Below, one piece after another: positions 8,064 to 16,405 of a stretch of 64,000 nt of DNA. The stretch lies in NCBI RefSeq assembly GCF_004959935.1, contig NZ_SMYN01000015.1, positions 21,747 through 85,746 of the forward strand, written 5' to 3'. The notes beneath the pieces were generated by a model. That model was given only the letters and a program-made list of their open reading frames with translations. It searched no databases and was not told the origin of the DNA. This DNA comes from Falsirhodobacter xinxiangensis. GTDB lineage: Bacteria > Pseudomonadota > Alphaproteobacteria > Rhodobacterales > Rhodobacteraceae. Each line of letters opens with the position of its first letter. Position 1 is the stretch's first letter. Both the position numbers and the translations under genes were made by a program.

Positions 8064-9245
8064 TCAGTGGCTCAGACCGCTGCCGCCGACGACCGCGATG
8101 TTATAGGGCTGGCCGCCGATCTCGACCGCGCGCGCCACATCCAGCGTCTCGGCATCGACCACCTGCACCGCACCCTTGGCCGGATCGGTCACGAGAATGC
8201 TGCCCCCCGCCACGGCAAGACGCGGGCGGGCATCGTTCCAGTGCCCTTCCATCGAATAGGGGCCGGTGACCTTGGCGCTGTCCTCGATCCGGGCGTCCAG
8301 CATGTTCAGGCGGTGCAGGCTGCCGTCTTCGGTCAGGATATAGGCCGCGCCGGGGCGTGCCGGGTCCAGCGCGAAATCGACGCGGCGGAAGGGCAGTTTC
8401 ACATGGCGGAAATGCGGCTCGTCCACCGGGTCGATGACCACGAGGCCATCGGCCCCGAAATTGCCGAGGAACATCTGGATCGAGGTCGAGCCCAGCAGCG
8501 TGCCTGTCTTGCCTTCGGGGAAGTCGGCCGGATAGGGCAGCATCGCAAAGCGCGGGCCGTCGCCGGATTCCTGAACGGTCAGCACGCCTTCGTTGCAGCC
8601 CGCGGCAAGGAAGCTGCCCGAAAACGCCTCGCCATGGATGCCGGTGCAGGTCGCGACTTCGCCCATCGGATCGCCTTTCGCATCGAAGGCCTGAAGGCCC
8701 AGCCGGGGGCCGTCGGTCGCGTCGGAGGCAACGGTGGACAGGGTCACGCCGTCGAAGGGCGTGACGAAGCCGTGATGGGCGCGGGACTGCCGGAACTCGG
8801 TCGGCTCGACCTTGCCGGTCGCCAGCGCGGATTGCGGCAGGATCGCAGCGTAGCCGCCTTGGTCGAAGTTGATGACGGTCTGCCCGTCATGGTTCACGAC
8901 GTGGAAGGGGCGCGGGCCGGTCAGGGTGCCGTCGATGGCCGAAGGGTCCGCGACCGAGATGTCGGAATGATCGCCATGCGAGGTCAGGGTGATGCCGCTG
9001 TTCAGGAAAGATACGGTCTCGTCATCCGACTGCACCGCGACGAGGGCCGCGCCATTCGCTGCCGGATACAGCTTCGCCTGCCCGACCGTAGGGAAGGTCC
9101 AGCGGCCGTCGCCCTCCAGATCGAAGGCGGTGATCCCGGCATCGCCGTGATCGGCGACGAAGACGCGAAAGGCGGTGTGCGTGTCATCGGCAAGCGCGGG
9201 AGAGGCGGCAAGGGCGGCTGCGGAAAGAAGCCAGCGGAAGGTCAT
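8064..9245 (-). CDS. aztD: periplasmic zinc metallochaperone AztD
   Basis: A 393-residue secreted protein with a signal peptide ([19 protein letters not shown]). It resembles AztD, the beta-propeller zinc metallochaperone that hands zinc to the AztC binding protein of the AztABC importer in Paracoccus. Recognisable family segments are the histidine motif TSHGDHSD (H90-G-D-H93), AHHGFVTP, CTGIHGEAFSGSFLAAGC with a probable disulfide pair, SMEGHWNDARPRLAVAG and a C-terminal GGQPYNIAVVGGSG. The start at 9245 overlaps the DUF6525 stop (ATGA), the third gene of a zinc-responsive operon. No aztABC genes lie in this window, so its partner importer must be elsewhere. Confidence 0.85.
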   Translation of the reverse strand: MTFRWLLSAAALAASPALADDTHTAFRVFVADHGDAGITAFDLEGDGRWTFPTVGQAKLYPAANGAALVAVQSDDETVSFLNSGITLTSHGDHSDISVADPSAIDGTLTGPRPFHVVNHDGQTVINFDQGGYAAILPQSALATGKVEPTEFRQSRAHHGFVTPFDGVTLSTVASDATDGPRLGLQAFDAKGDPMGEVATCTGIHGEAFSGSFLAAGCNEGVLTVQESGDGPRFAMLPYPADFPEGKTGTLLGSTSIQMFLGNFGADGLVVIDPVDEPHFRHVKLPFRRVDFALDPARPGAAYILTEDGSLHRLNMLDARIEDSAKVTGPYSMEGHWNDARPRLAVAGGSILVTDPAKGAVQVVDAETLDVARAVEIGGQPYNIAVVGGSGLSH

Positions 9246-9517
9246 GTAGTGCTCCTGTTTGAAATCGAAGGGTGGTCCTTGCCCCAGATCCGGGCTGCGT
9301 CGCGGGCGATGGATCGCGCCTCTGCTGCGGCAAGGAAACGGGCGGGGTCGGCGGGCGAGACGGCCAGCGCGCGAGTCCAGAGCCGCAGAGCGGAGGTCGC
9401 GCTCCACGGCAGGGCGGCATCCTGAAGCCATGCGCGCAGGTCCGGGGGCAGCGCGTCGTAGCGGCGCATCGGATCGGGGTGGGCGCGGCGGGCCAGCGTG
9501 GTGCGCAGGTTCCTCAT
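9242..9517 (-). CDS. DUF6525 family small protein
   Basis: A 91-residue basic protein. [22 protein letters not shown] followed by a helical arginine-rich tail is the pattern I associate with DUF6525, a family seen mainly in Rhodobacterales and without known function. It has no signal peptide or transmembrane segment. Its ATG overlaps the stop of the COG0523 GTPase and its stop overlaps the aztD start, so it is translationally coupled on both sides. That placement inside a zinc operon is the only functional clue. A longer in-frame ORF reaching 9994 is an antisense-frame shadow of the GTPase gene. Confidence 0.75.
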   Translation of the reverse strand: MRNLRTTLARRAHPDPMRRYDALPPDLRAWLQDAALPWSATSALRLWTRALAVSPADPARFLAAAEARSIARDAARIWGKDHPSISNRSTT

Positions 9518-10698
9518 GCGCGGCGCCATGCGGGGAAGGGATCGGGCAGGTTTGCCCAAGCGTCGGGGGTGAAGGCATCGCCGGGGATGAGCGCGGCATC
9601 CAGCGCGGCGGTGATCGCGTCGCGGTCCATACCGGCGCCGATGAAGACCAGTTCTTGCCGCCGGTCGCCCCAAGGGTCCTGCCAGCGGGTGGCCAGTTCC
9701 GCGATGGCGTCGGGGTGGTCCGGCCAGCGATCGCGCGGGATGCTGGCCCACCAGCCGCCCAAGGGGGACAGGGAGGATACCGCCCCGGCAAGGCTGAATT
9801 CGACCACCCAGCCGGGGCGGGTCGCGATCCACAGATGACCCTTGGCGCGGATGACGCCCGGCAGGTCGGCGTTCAGCACCCGGTGGACCTGCGCCGGATC
9901 GAAGGGCCGCCGCGCGCGATAGACGAAGGAGGAGATGCCGTATTCCTCGGTCTCCGGCACGTGGTCCGCGAAGCCGTAGAGTTCCTTGGCCCACATCGGG
10001 TGCATATGGGCGCGGTCCAGATCGAACAGGCCGGTGTCGAAGATCGCATCCGGGTCGACACGTGCGAAATCGGTTTCGATCAGTCGGGCGTCGGGGTTCA
10101 GGGCGCGGATGATCTTGCGTGCCTCGTCCAGACGCTGCGGGCCGGCGGCGGTGGCCTTGTTCAGCACGATCACGTCGGCAAATTCGATCTGGTCGGTCAG
10201 CAGGTCCACCAGCGTGCGTTGATCGTCGGGGCCAAGGCTTTCGCCCCGATCCGCGATGAAGTCATGGCTGGAGAAGTCGCGCGTCAGGTTCGCGGCATCG
10301 ACAACCGTGACCATCGTGTCCAGCCGTGCAAGGTCGGACAGGCTTTGCCCGTCGGCATCGCGGAAGTCGAAGGTGGCGGCGACGGGCAGCGGTTCGGCAA
10401 TGCCGGTGGATTCGATCAGCAGGTAGTCGAAGCGGCCTTCCTCGGCCAGCCGGCGCACCTCGGTCAAAAGGTCGTCGCGCAGGGTGCAGCAGATGCAGCC
10501 ATTCGTCATCTCGACCAGTTTTTCCTCGGACCGGGAAAGGCTTGCGCCTTCGCGGACGAGGTCGGCGTCGATGTTCACCTCGGACATGTCGTTGACGATC
10601 ACGGCGACGCGGCGGCCATCGCGATTGTTCAACACGTGATTCAGAAGCGTGGTCTTTCCTGCGCCGAGGAAGCCGGAGAGCACTGTGACGGGAAGCAT
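9514..10698 (-). CDS. COG0523 G3E GTPase, zinc-starvation metallochaperone (ZigA/YciC type)
   Basis: A 394-residue P-loop GTPase of the COG0523 family. GFLGAGKTT (residues 9-17) is the Walker A motif, the CxCC metal motif is C68-x-C70-C71 in [11 protein letters not shown], and ESTGIAEP follows. NKATAA is at the position of the NKxD guanine-recognition motif. The N-terminus [14 protein letters not shown] matches the zinc-responsive ZigA/YciC/ZNG1 branch, which loads zinc into client enzymes when zinc is scarce. It heads an operon with DUF6525 and aztD and is preceded by a Zur-like box whose near edge is 18 bp from the ATG, so zinc starvation should induce it. Confidence 0.92.
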   Translation of the reverse strand: MLPVTVLSGFLGAGKTTLLNHVLNNRDGRRVAVIVNDMSEVNIDADLVREGASLSRSEEKLVEMTNGCICCTLRDDLLTEVRRLAEEGRFDYLLIESTGIAEPLPVAATFDFRDADGQSLSDLARLDTMVTVVDAANLTRDFSSHDFIADRGESLGPDDQRTLVDLLTDQIEFADVIVLNKATAAGPQRLDEARKIIRALNPDARLIETDFARVDPDAIFDTGLFDLDRAHMHPMWAKELYGFADHVPETEEYGISSFVYRARRPFDPAQVHRVLNADLPGVIRAKGHLWIATRPGWVVEFSLAGAVSSLSPLGGWWASIPRDRWPDHPDAIAELATRWQDPWGDRRQELVFIGAGMDRDAITAALDAALIPGDAFTPDAWANLPDPFPAWRRA

Positions 10699-10715
10699 GG
10701 CGCGTCCTTGGTAAT

Positions 10716-10728
10716 GTTATGACATAAC
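10716..10728. promoter_or_regulatory. Zur-type operator
   Basis: GTTATGACATAAC, a perfect 13-bp palindrome around its central base, flanked by AA on the left. It resembles the alphaproteobacterial Zur consensus (AATGTTATNNNATAACATT) and sits immediately upstream of the COG0523 GTPase gene. Zinc-bound Zur would repress the COG0523-DUF6525-aztD operon. Confidence 0.7.
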
Positions 10729-10752
10729 GCTACTAAGGCGCGATAAGGATGG

Positions 10753-10777
10753 GGGCAAGCCGGAAAATGGCTTGCCC
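10753..10777 (-). terminator. terminator hairpin downstream of the D-lactate dehydrogenase gene
   Basis: Nine-bp perfect stem (GGGCAAGCC / GGCTTGCCC) with a 7-nt loop, 6 bp beyond the stop of the FAD-linked dehydrogenase gene. No U-run follows on the minus strand, so termination efficiency is uncertain. Confidence 0.5.
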
Positions 10778-10783
10778 TTTGGG

Positions 10784-12157
10784 TCAGGCGGGGATGATCT
10801 TGCCGGGGTTCAGAAGGTCCTGCGGATCGATCGCGGCTTTCAGCGCGCGCATCACGGCCAGCGCGCCCGCATCGTGCTCAAGTCGCAGGTAGTCCATCTT
10901 GCCCGTGCCGACGCCATGTTCGCCCGTGCAGGTTCCCCCGACCGAGATTGCATGTTCGACCATCCCGGCATTCACCCGTTTGATGGCCGCGATCTCCTTG
11001 GGGTTATCCGCGTCCAGCGCGAAGACGACGTGGAAGTTGCCGTCGCCCACATGGCCAAGGATCGCGGCGGGGGCGGGGCAGTCCTTCAGCAGTTCGCGCG
11101 CGTTGCGGATCGCGCCCGACAGTTCCGACACTGGCACGCAGACGTCCGACGACCAGCCCTTGGCGCCTTCGCGCTGGCCGACCACGGCATAGAAGGCGTT
11201 GTGGCGTGCCTTCCACAGGCGGTTTCGTTCCTCGGCATTGGTCGCCGCCTCGAACCCCGTGCCGCCGCAATCGGCGACGATCTCGGCCACCTGTTCGGAC
11301 TGTTCGGCCACTCCGGCATCCGAGCCGTGGAATTCGAACGCCAGCGTATCGGCGACGGGCAGCGACAGGCCGAAGCGGTCGTTGACCATGCGGATCAGCC
11401 CTGCATCCATCAGCTCCATCCGCGCGACCGGGATGCCGAACTGCGTCACCATCGTCGCGGCGCGGACCGCGTCCTCGACCGTGGCGAAGCTGCACACCGC
11501 GGCCGAGACGGCCTGCGGGATGCCGAACAGGCGCAGCGTCACCTCGGTGATGATGCCGAGTGTGCCTTCCGATCCGATGAACAGGCGCGTCAGGTCATAG
11601 CCCGCCGCGCTTTTGCGTGCGCGCGAGGCGGTCGTGATGATCTCTCCGCTGGGCAGCACGACCTTCAGCGACAGGACGACCTCGCGCATCGTGCCGTAGC
11701 GCACGGCGTTGGTGCCGGAGGCGCGGGTCGCGGCCATGCCGCCGATGCTGGCATTGGCGCCGGGGTCGATGGGGAAGAACAGGCCCTGATCGCGCAGGTG
11801 GATGTTCAGCGCCTCGCGCGTGACGCCGGCTTGGACGGTGCAGTCCAGATCGTCGGGGCTGACGCGCAGCACGCGGTCCATGCGCGACAGATCGACCGAA
11901 ACGCCGCCCTTCAGCGCGGCAAGCTGCGCCTCCAGCGAGGTGCCCGCGCCGAAGGCGATGACAGGAACACCCGCCGCCGCGCATTGGCGCATGATGGAGG
12001 CGACTTCCTCGGTGGTTTCGGGATGCACGACGGCATCGGGCGCGACGGTGGGGTGCCACGTCTCGCCCTTGCCGTGCTGGTCGCGCAGCGCGACCGAGGT
12101 GGAGAACCTGCAGCCGAATTCCAGCGACAGGGCGGTGAACAATGCTTCTTTCGACAT
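10784..12157 (-). CDS. FAD-binding D-lactate dehydrogenase/GlcD-type oxidase
   Basis: A 457-residue FAD-linked oxidase. An N-terminal PCMH-type FAD domain carries VIAFGAGTSLEAQLAAL, the pyrophosphate-binding loop IDPGANASIGGMAATRASG, and RLFIGSEGTLGIITE. The C-terminal cap ends with ILGHVGDGNFHVVF and GEHGVGTGK, the metal/substrate histidines of D-lactate/2-hydroxyglutarate dehydrogenases. It likely oxidises D-lactate or a related 2-hydroxyacid, passing electrons to a cytochrome or quinone. Start at 12157 follows AAGGTCAGG; an upstream extension to 12253 overlaps the sulfurtransferase. The gap to that gene is only 7 bp, so it is the last gene of the operon. Confidence 0.92.
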   Translation of the reverse strand: MSKEALFTALSLEFGCRFSTSVALRDQHGKGETWHPTVAPDAVVHPETTEEVASIMRQCAAAGVPVIAFGAGTSLEAQLAALKGGVSVDLSRMDRVLRVSPDDLDCTVQAGVTREALNIHLRDQGLFFPIDPGANASIGGMAATRASGTNAVRYGTMREVVLSLKVVLPSGEIITTASRARKSAAGYDLTRLFIGSEGTLGIITEVTLRLFGIPQAVSAAVCSFATVEDAVRAATMVTQFGIPVARMELMDAGLIRMVNDRFGLSLPVADTLAFEFHGSDAGVAEQSEQVAEIVADCGGTGFEAATNAEERNRLWKARHNAFYAVVGQREGAKGWSSDVCVPVSELSGAIRNARELLKDCPAPAAILGHVGDGNFHVVFALDADNPKEIAAIKRVNAGMVEHAISVGGTCTGEHGVGTGKMDYLRLEHDAGALAVMRALKAAIDPQDLLNPGKIIPA

Positions 12158-12164
12158 CCTGACC

Positions 12165-13025
12165 TTATGCTTTCCCGGTTGCGACGGGGGTGTCGCCTTC
12201 GCGGCCCCACTCGCTCCACGAGCCGTCATAGACCGCCACATCGTCGCGGCCAAGCAGCGACAGCGTGAAGGCGAGCACGCCCGCCGTCACGCCCGACCCG
12301 CAAGAGGTGATGACCGGCTTGTGCGGATCGAGCCCGGCATCGCGGAAGCGTTCGGCAAGGGCTTCGGGCGGCAGGACCTCTCCGGTCGCCGGGTCCGACA
12401 GCTTGCCGAAGGGCAGGTTCAGGCTGCCCGGGATATGGCCCGACCGGATGCCCGGGCGCGGTTCGGGCACGGTCCCCTCGAACCTGTCGGCGGCGCGGGC
12501 GTCGATCACCTGCGCGGCGGCAGTGTCGAGGTTCGTCAGAACGTCTTCGCGGCTGCGGACCAGTTCAGGGCGGAAGCGCGGGGTGAACGTCGCCTTCTTG
12601 GGTGGCGCGGGTTCGGTCGTCTCGGCCCGGCCTTCGGCCTTCCATTTGCGAAAACCGCCATTCAGGATCGCGACGTTCTCATGCCCGAAGACGCGCAGGG
12701 TCCACCATGCACGCGGGGCGGACATGAGGCCGGTGGCGTCATAGATCACGACCGGCGCGCCGTCATGGATGCCCAGCCCTTCCGCCACGGTTGCGAAATC
12801 CTCGGGCGAGGGGAGCATGTGCGGCAGGGGGCTGTTCGGATCGGCGATATGGTCGATGTCGAAGAAGCGCGCGCCGGGGATGTGGCTGGCTGCAAAAATC
12901 TCGGGCGCGGTGGGTGTCGCGCCGGGCATGGCGAAGGTTGCATCCAGCAGCACCAGTTCCGGCGATGACAGGTGGTCGGCAAGCCATTCGGTCGAAACCA
13001 GCGGGCCGGGGAGTTCGAGCGTCAT
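12165..13025 (-). CDS. sseA: 3-mercaptopyruvate sulfurtransferase (two-domain rhodanese)
   Basis: A 286-residue tandem rhodanese protein. The inactive first domain covers about residues 5-140 (STEWLADHLSSPELVLLDAT). The catalytic second domain carries the active-site loop SCGSGVTAGV; CGSGVTA is the mercaptopyruvate-type loop, whereas thiosulfate-specific enzymes have CRxGx(R/T). GIRSGHIPGSLNLPF is also typical. It transfers sulfur from 3-mercaptopyruvate to thiols or cyanide in the cytoplasm. The start at 13025 has AAAGGA 5 bp upstream; a second ATG at 13040 is possible. It lies 11 bp after the isomerase gene in the same operon. Confidence 0.92.
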   Translation of the reverse strand: MTLELPGPLVSTEWLADHLSSPELVLLDATFAMPGATPTAPEIFAASHIPGARFFDIDHIADPNSPLPHMLPSPEDFATVAEGLGIHDGAPVVIYDATGLMSAPRAWWTLRVFGHENVAILNGGFRKWKAEGRAETTEPAPPKKATFTPRFRPELVRSREDVLTNLDTAAAQVIDARAADRFEGTVPEPRPGIRSGHIPGSLNLPFGKLSDPATGEVLPPEALAERFRDAGLDPHKPVITSCGSGVTAGVLAFTLSLLGRDDVAVYDGSWSEWGREGDTPVATGKA

Positions 13026-13036
13026 ATGCGGTCCTT

Positions 13037-13633
13037 TCACGCAGTCAGCTTTTCGCCGCGCAGATGGCGGTCGAGGAAGGGCAGGCTGTCCTGTCCCCAG
13101 AAAAGCTGGCCGTTATGGCGATAGGTGGGGATGCCGAACACGCCGGCAGCCGTTGCGGTTTCGCGGCTTTGGGCAAGGCGGGCGGTCACGTCATCCTGCG
13201 CCGCGCGGGACTCCAGCGCCGCTCCGTCGAACCCGGCCTCTGTCACCACCGCGATGCGCACATCCGCCGCGCCGATGTCCTGTGCCTTGGACCAGAAGGC
13301 GCGGTGCAGCGCGCGGGCCACGCCCAGCCAGTCCTGACCGTCCAGCCATGCGGCGACGATGAGGCGGCCCGCCGGGGTCGGATCGGACAGTGCGGCGCGG
13401 TCGAAGGACAGCTCGATCCCGCGCAGATGCGCCCAGCGTTTCAGATCCTCGGTCCAGTAGTCGCGGCGGGCGGCGGGGCGGTTGCGGGAATAGATGCCGC
13501 CGTTTTCCTCGATCAGCGGGATGACATGCGGCTCCACGCTGGCGCCATGCTGGGTTGCCAGCGCGGCAAAGGCGTCCAGTCCCACGTAAGCCCAAGGAGA
13601 GCCGATCCCGAAGAAGTAGTCGATATGTGCCAT
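13037..13633 (-). CDS. 2-hydroxychromene-2-carboxylate isomerase (DsbA-fold, kappa-GST type)
   Basis: A 198-residue thioredoxin-fold protein. The N-terminus IDYFFGIGSPWAYVGLDAF carries the active-site serine S12-P-W of the HCCA isomerase/kappa GST family in place of the DsbA cysteines, and VFGIPTYRHNGQLFWGQDSLPFL is the cis-proline GSH-binding segment. In naphthalene degraders it performs a glutathione-dependent isomerisation. Here no aromatic pathway genes are nearby, so the true substrate is uncertain. The start is 1 bp after the TetR stop, indicating tight cotranscription. Confidence 0.88.
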   Translation of the reverse strand: MAHIDYFFGIGSPWAYVGLDAFAALATQHGASVEPHVIPLIEENGGIYSRNRPAARRDYWTEDLKRWAHLRGIELSFDRAALSDPTPAGRLIVAAWLDGQDWLGVARALHRAFWSKAQDIGAADVRIAVVTEAGFDGAALESRAAQDDVTARLAQSRETATAAGVFGIPTYRHNGQLFWGQDSLPFLDRHLRGEKLTA

Positions 13634-13634
13634 G

Positions 13635-14183
13635 TCAAATCACCTGAGCCTGCGCTGCGTCGAGAAGGAAAAGTGCGGAGTTCCGGGCGTCCAGCATCGG
13701 CTGCGCGTTGCCGGTGACTGCCCGCCGGGCCAAAGCCCCGTCGTAAAGCAGCGCAAGATGGCCGCCAATGGCCGGATCGCCGACGATCCTGCGCAGAAGA
13801 TCGGCGACGGCCTGTTTGTGCATCCGCGCCAGCCCCACGATGCGATCGGACGAGCCGTGTTCCGCCACCGCCAGCGCGAAGGCGCATCCGCGGAATTCGG
13901 GGTTCTCGGCCTTTTCGTGCAGACGCGCGAAGATCACCTCGATCCGGCGCCGTGCGTCGGGACAGGCGGCCAGAACCTCCTCCAGCCCCTCCATCACGCG
14001 GGCATGGCGGTCGTTCAGATAGGCGAGGACCAGATCTTCCTTCGATGGGAAGTGACGGTAGAAGGTCGCCTTGGCGATGTCGGCCTCCTGGATGATCCGG
14101 TCGATGCCGACGGTGCGGATGCCTTCGCGGAAGAACAGCCCGCTGGCGACGGCAAGGATCTTGTCGGAGACGGGTGCCTTCAT
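13635..14183 (-). CDS. TetR-family transcriptional regulator
   Basis: A 182-residue repressor. The N-terminal helix-turn-helix reads ILAVASGLFFREGIRTVGID then IIQEADIAKATFYRHFPSKE, typical TetR/AcrR. The C-terminal ligand domain includes RGCAFALAVAEHG and ARMHKQAVADLL. The start at 14183 overlaps the stop of the PanE-like gene (ATGA). The TetR gene therefore lies inside the operon. A near-perfect 22-bp palindrome upstream of the monooxygenase gene at 17562-17583 is a plausible operator, which would make this regulator autoregulatory. Confidence 0.9.
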   Translation of the reverse strand: MKAPVSDKILAVASGLFFREGIRTVGIDRIIQEADIAKATFYRHFPSKEDLVLAYLNDRHARVMEGLEEVLAACPDARRRIEVIFARLHEKAENPEFRGCAFALAVAEHGSSDRIVGLARMHKQAVADLLRRIVGDPAIGGHLALLYDGALARRAVTGNAQPMLDARNSALFLLDAAQAQVI

Positions 14184-15175
14184 GATGCCGCCCGCAGGGC
14201 CGCATCCGGCCCGGCGAGTTCGATCAGCCGCGCGATGGCGATGCTGCCCGGTGCGCCGCCCGCCGCCGCAAGCTCGGCTGCAAGGCGCTGCGCTGCGCGG
14301 TTCCACGGGGTCGGCACGCCATGCAGCGCGCCCAGCAGGGCGACTTCGCCGTTCAGGTAATCGACTTCGCTGCGGGCGCCGCGGGTGAAGCTTTGCCATG
14401 TGGACTGGCCGGTGCGCGCCTTGCTCTGCGGGCGCATCAGCTTCCAGTCCGTGATATCCACCAGCCGCTCGTCCGGTCGCGCGGGGTCGTGGCCTGCGGC
14501 GATCAAAACCTGCCGCGCCTCGTCCGCGATGCGGCGGGCGGTCAGTTCGACGGTCGCCGCATCGCCCGCGAACAGTTCCAGCACGTTCTTGACGTTGTGC
14601 AGCAGCTTGGCGGCCTTCCAGCGCCGGATGTCGTTACGTTCCTCGGCCAGCGAATTGGCGCGGGTCAGGTCGGCGACGATCCGGGCCGATGTCGCATCGC
14701 GGCCCGAGGGGAAGCGTCCGACGACGACCGAGGCAAGCTGCGGTCCTGAAAACACACTGACCTTGCCGGTTTCGACATAGACCGCGGGGACGAGGATGCT
14801 GGCAGCATAGACGCGCGCGAAACGGCGCAGCGCCGCGCGTTCGGTTTCCAGCCCGTTCTGCAATGTCACCAGCGGCAGATCCGCGCCGCGCTCGCCACCT
14901 TCCACCGGCTGGTCCGCCCAGAAGGAAATGGCGGCCTCGGCATCCTGCGTCTTGACGGTCAGCAGCAGGATATCGTCTGCGCGCAGATCGGCGCGGTCCG
15001 ACAGGTCCAGCCGCAGGGTCTGCGTGCCGGTGGGGCGTTCGTAGATCAGGCCGTCCGCCTTCAGCTTTTCAAGCTGCGCGCCGCGCCCGATCAAAAGATA
15101 GTCGATGCCGGCCCGTTCGAACTCTGCCGACAGTGCAAGCCCGACGGCCCCCGCCCCGATGATGATGTAGCGCAT
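14180..15175 (-). CDS. 2-dehydropantoate 2-reductase (ApbA/PanE) family oxidoreductase
   Basis: A 331-residue NADPH-dependent reductase. The Rossmann motif IIIGAGAVGLAL is at the N-terminus, followed by LLTVKTQDAEAAI and LVTLQNGLETE. The C-terminal helical domain has WKAAKLLHNVKNVLEL and RSEVDYLNGEVALLG, where the family's catalytic Lys and substrate Ser/Asn lie. True PanE makes pantoate for coenzyme A; paralogues in catabolic operons reduce other 2-keto acids. The operon context favours a paralogue. Start at 15175 has AAGAGG upstream. Confidence 0.85.
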   Translation of the reverse strand: MRYIIIGAGAVGLALSAEFERAGIDYLLIGRGAQLEKLKADGLIYERPTGTQTLRLDLSDRADLRADDILLLTVKTQDAEAAISFWADQPVEGGERGADLPLVTLQNGLETERAALRRFARVYAASILVPAVYVETGKVSVFSGPQLASVVVGRFPSGRDATSARIVADLTRANSLAEERNDIRRWKAAKLLHNVKNVLELFAGDAATVELTARRIADEARQVLIAAGHDPARPDERLVDITDWKLMRPQSKARTGQSTWQSFTRGARSEVDYLNGEVALLGALHGVPTPWNRAAQRLAAELAAAGGAPGSIAIARLIELAGPDAALRAAS

Positions 15176-15217
15176 GTATCGACCTCTTGGACTGCCGCGT
15201 GTTTCATGTGTAGGGGG

Positions 15218-15246
15218 CTGGCGCGCATTTTTGAACCCCGCGCCAG
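15218..15246 (-). terminator. stem-loop between the acyl-CoA dehydrogenase-like and PanE-like genes
   Basis: An 8-bp perfect stem (CTGGCGCG / CGCGCCAG) with a 13-nt loop, 10 bp after the stop of the acyl-CoA dehydrogenase-like gene. It may end the monooxygenase transcript, weaken read-through into the PanE-TetR series, or simply stabilise RNA; no U-run follows on the minus strand. Confidence 0.4.
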
Positions 15247-15256
15247 ACCGTTCCGA

Positions 15257-16405
15257 TCAGGCAAGCGCGGCCCGGCCCAGAATGGAGATCGCGACGTCCT
15301 CCTGCGGGGCGTGGACCAGCGTGGCCTGCACGTTGCGGAAATGACGCTCCAGCCCCAGATCCGCCGACAGGGCCGGGTTGCCCAGCGTGCGGACGGCGAT
15401 CTGCACCGCCTCCTGGATGTTGCGCCCCGCGATCAGGCGGGCGCGCATCAGCGTCTCGGGGCTGTCCTGATGATGATCCAGCGCGTCGAAGATGATGTCG
15501 CGGGCGCTGCCTGTCAGCAGGGCGATCTCGCCCGCCGCCGTGATGATGCGGTCGGTGGTCGCGATCGGGCGGCCAAGGTTGGCGGGGATGCGGGTTCTGG
15601 CGAATTCGGCAAAGACGTCCTGCGCCGCCTCGGCCACGCCAAGATAGATGGCGGTCAGGCCCAGCGTCATCGCGGCATGGGCGCGGTTGTCCTGTTCCGC
15701 CCGCCCGGCGGGGCCGATGTTGATGACATGATCCGCCGCCACGGCCACGTCGCGGAACACCACGTCATGCGAGGAGGTTGCCCGCATCCCGAGGCTGTCC
15801 CAGTTGCGGACGATCTCGATTCCGGGCGTGTCGGTGGTGACGATGAACGTGCCGACGCGCTGCTCCGGCTCGTCCGTCGCGGCCCAGACGAGGAAATGCG
15901 TCAGCCCCTCCGATCCGGTGACGAAACGCTTGCGGCCGCTGATGCGCCAGCCATCCGCCATGCGGCGCGCGATGGTGCTGGGCAGCCCCCCGCGCGATGG
16001 GGAGCCGAGATCGGGCTCGCCGCGCGCGGCGTTGATCAGCACCGGCTGCCGGCGCGCCTGTTCCAGCAGGGCACGATAGACATCGGTGGGCCAGGTGGAA
16101 CGTTGCGCCTGCGTCAGGTGGTTGAACAGGTTCATCGACGCAATCAGCGCGACCGAAGGATCGGCCCGGCCGATTTCGGCCAGTATCCGGGCGGCGGTTG
16201 CCAGATCGGCGCCATGCCCCCCGTTTTCCGTGGAAACCGTGGCTTCCAGCAGGCCCGCCTCGTGCAGCGCGCGCAACCCTTCCCATGGGAAGCTGCCGGT
16301 CCGGTCGGCCTCGGGGGCGGCGGCGGCGATCCGGGCCAGCGTGGCGGCGGGGACCAACCCACCGGCGCTGGCGGCGGCGGCGAGGGGCTTCTTGTCGGCG
16401 ATCAT
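15257..16405 (-). CDS. acyl-CoA dehydrogenase-like flavin monooxygenase (SfnB/DszC type)
   Basis: A 382-residue protein with the acyl-CoA dehydrogenase fold: N-terminal helices with LRALHEAGLLEATV and ENGGHGADL, a beta domain with GWRISGRKRFVTGSEG and GMRATSSHDVVFRDV, and a C-terminal helical domain. In SfnB/DszC relatives this fold is used by FMNH2-dependent monooxygenases on organosulfur compounds. The context supports that reading: it is coupled (TGATG overlap) to the SsuD-like monooxygenase upstream. The catalytic base of true acyl-CoA dehydrogenases is not obvious. An in-frame extension to 16636 is a shadow. Confidence 0.85.
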   Translation of the reverse strand: MIADKKPLAAAASAGGLVPAATLARIAAAAPEADRTGSFPWEGLRALHEAGLLEATVSTENGGHGADLATAARILAEIGRADPSVALIASMNLFNHLTQAQRSTWPTDVYRALLEQARRQPVLINAARGEPDLGSPSRGGLPSTIARRMADGWRISGRKRFVTGSEGLTHFLVWAATDEPEQRVGTFIVTTDTPGIEIVRNWDSLGMRATSSHDVVFRDVAVAADHVINIGPAGRAEQDNRAHAAMTLGLTAIYLGVAEAAQDVFAEFARTRIPANLGRPIATTDRIITAAGEIALLTGSARDIIFDALDHHQDSPETLMRARLIAGRNIQEAVQIAVRTLGNPALSADLGLERHFRNVQATLVHAPQEDVAISILGRAALA

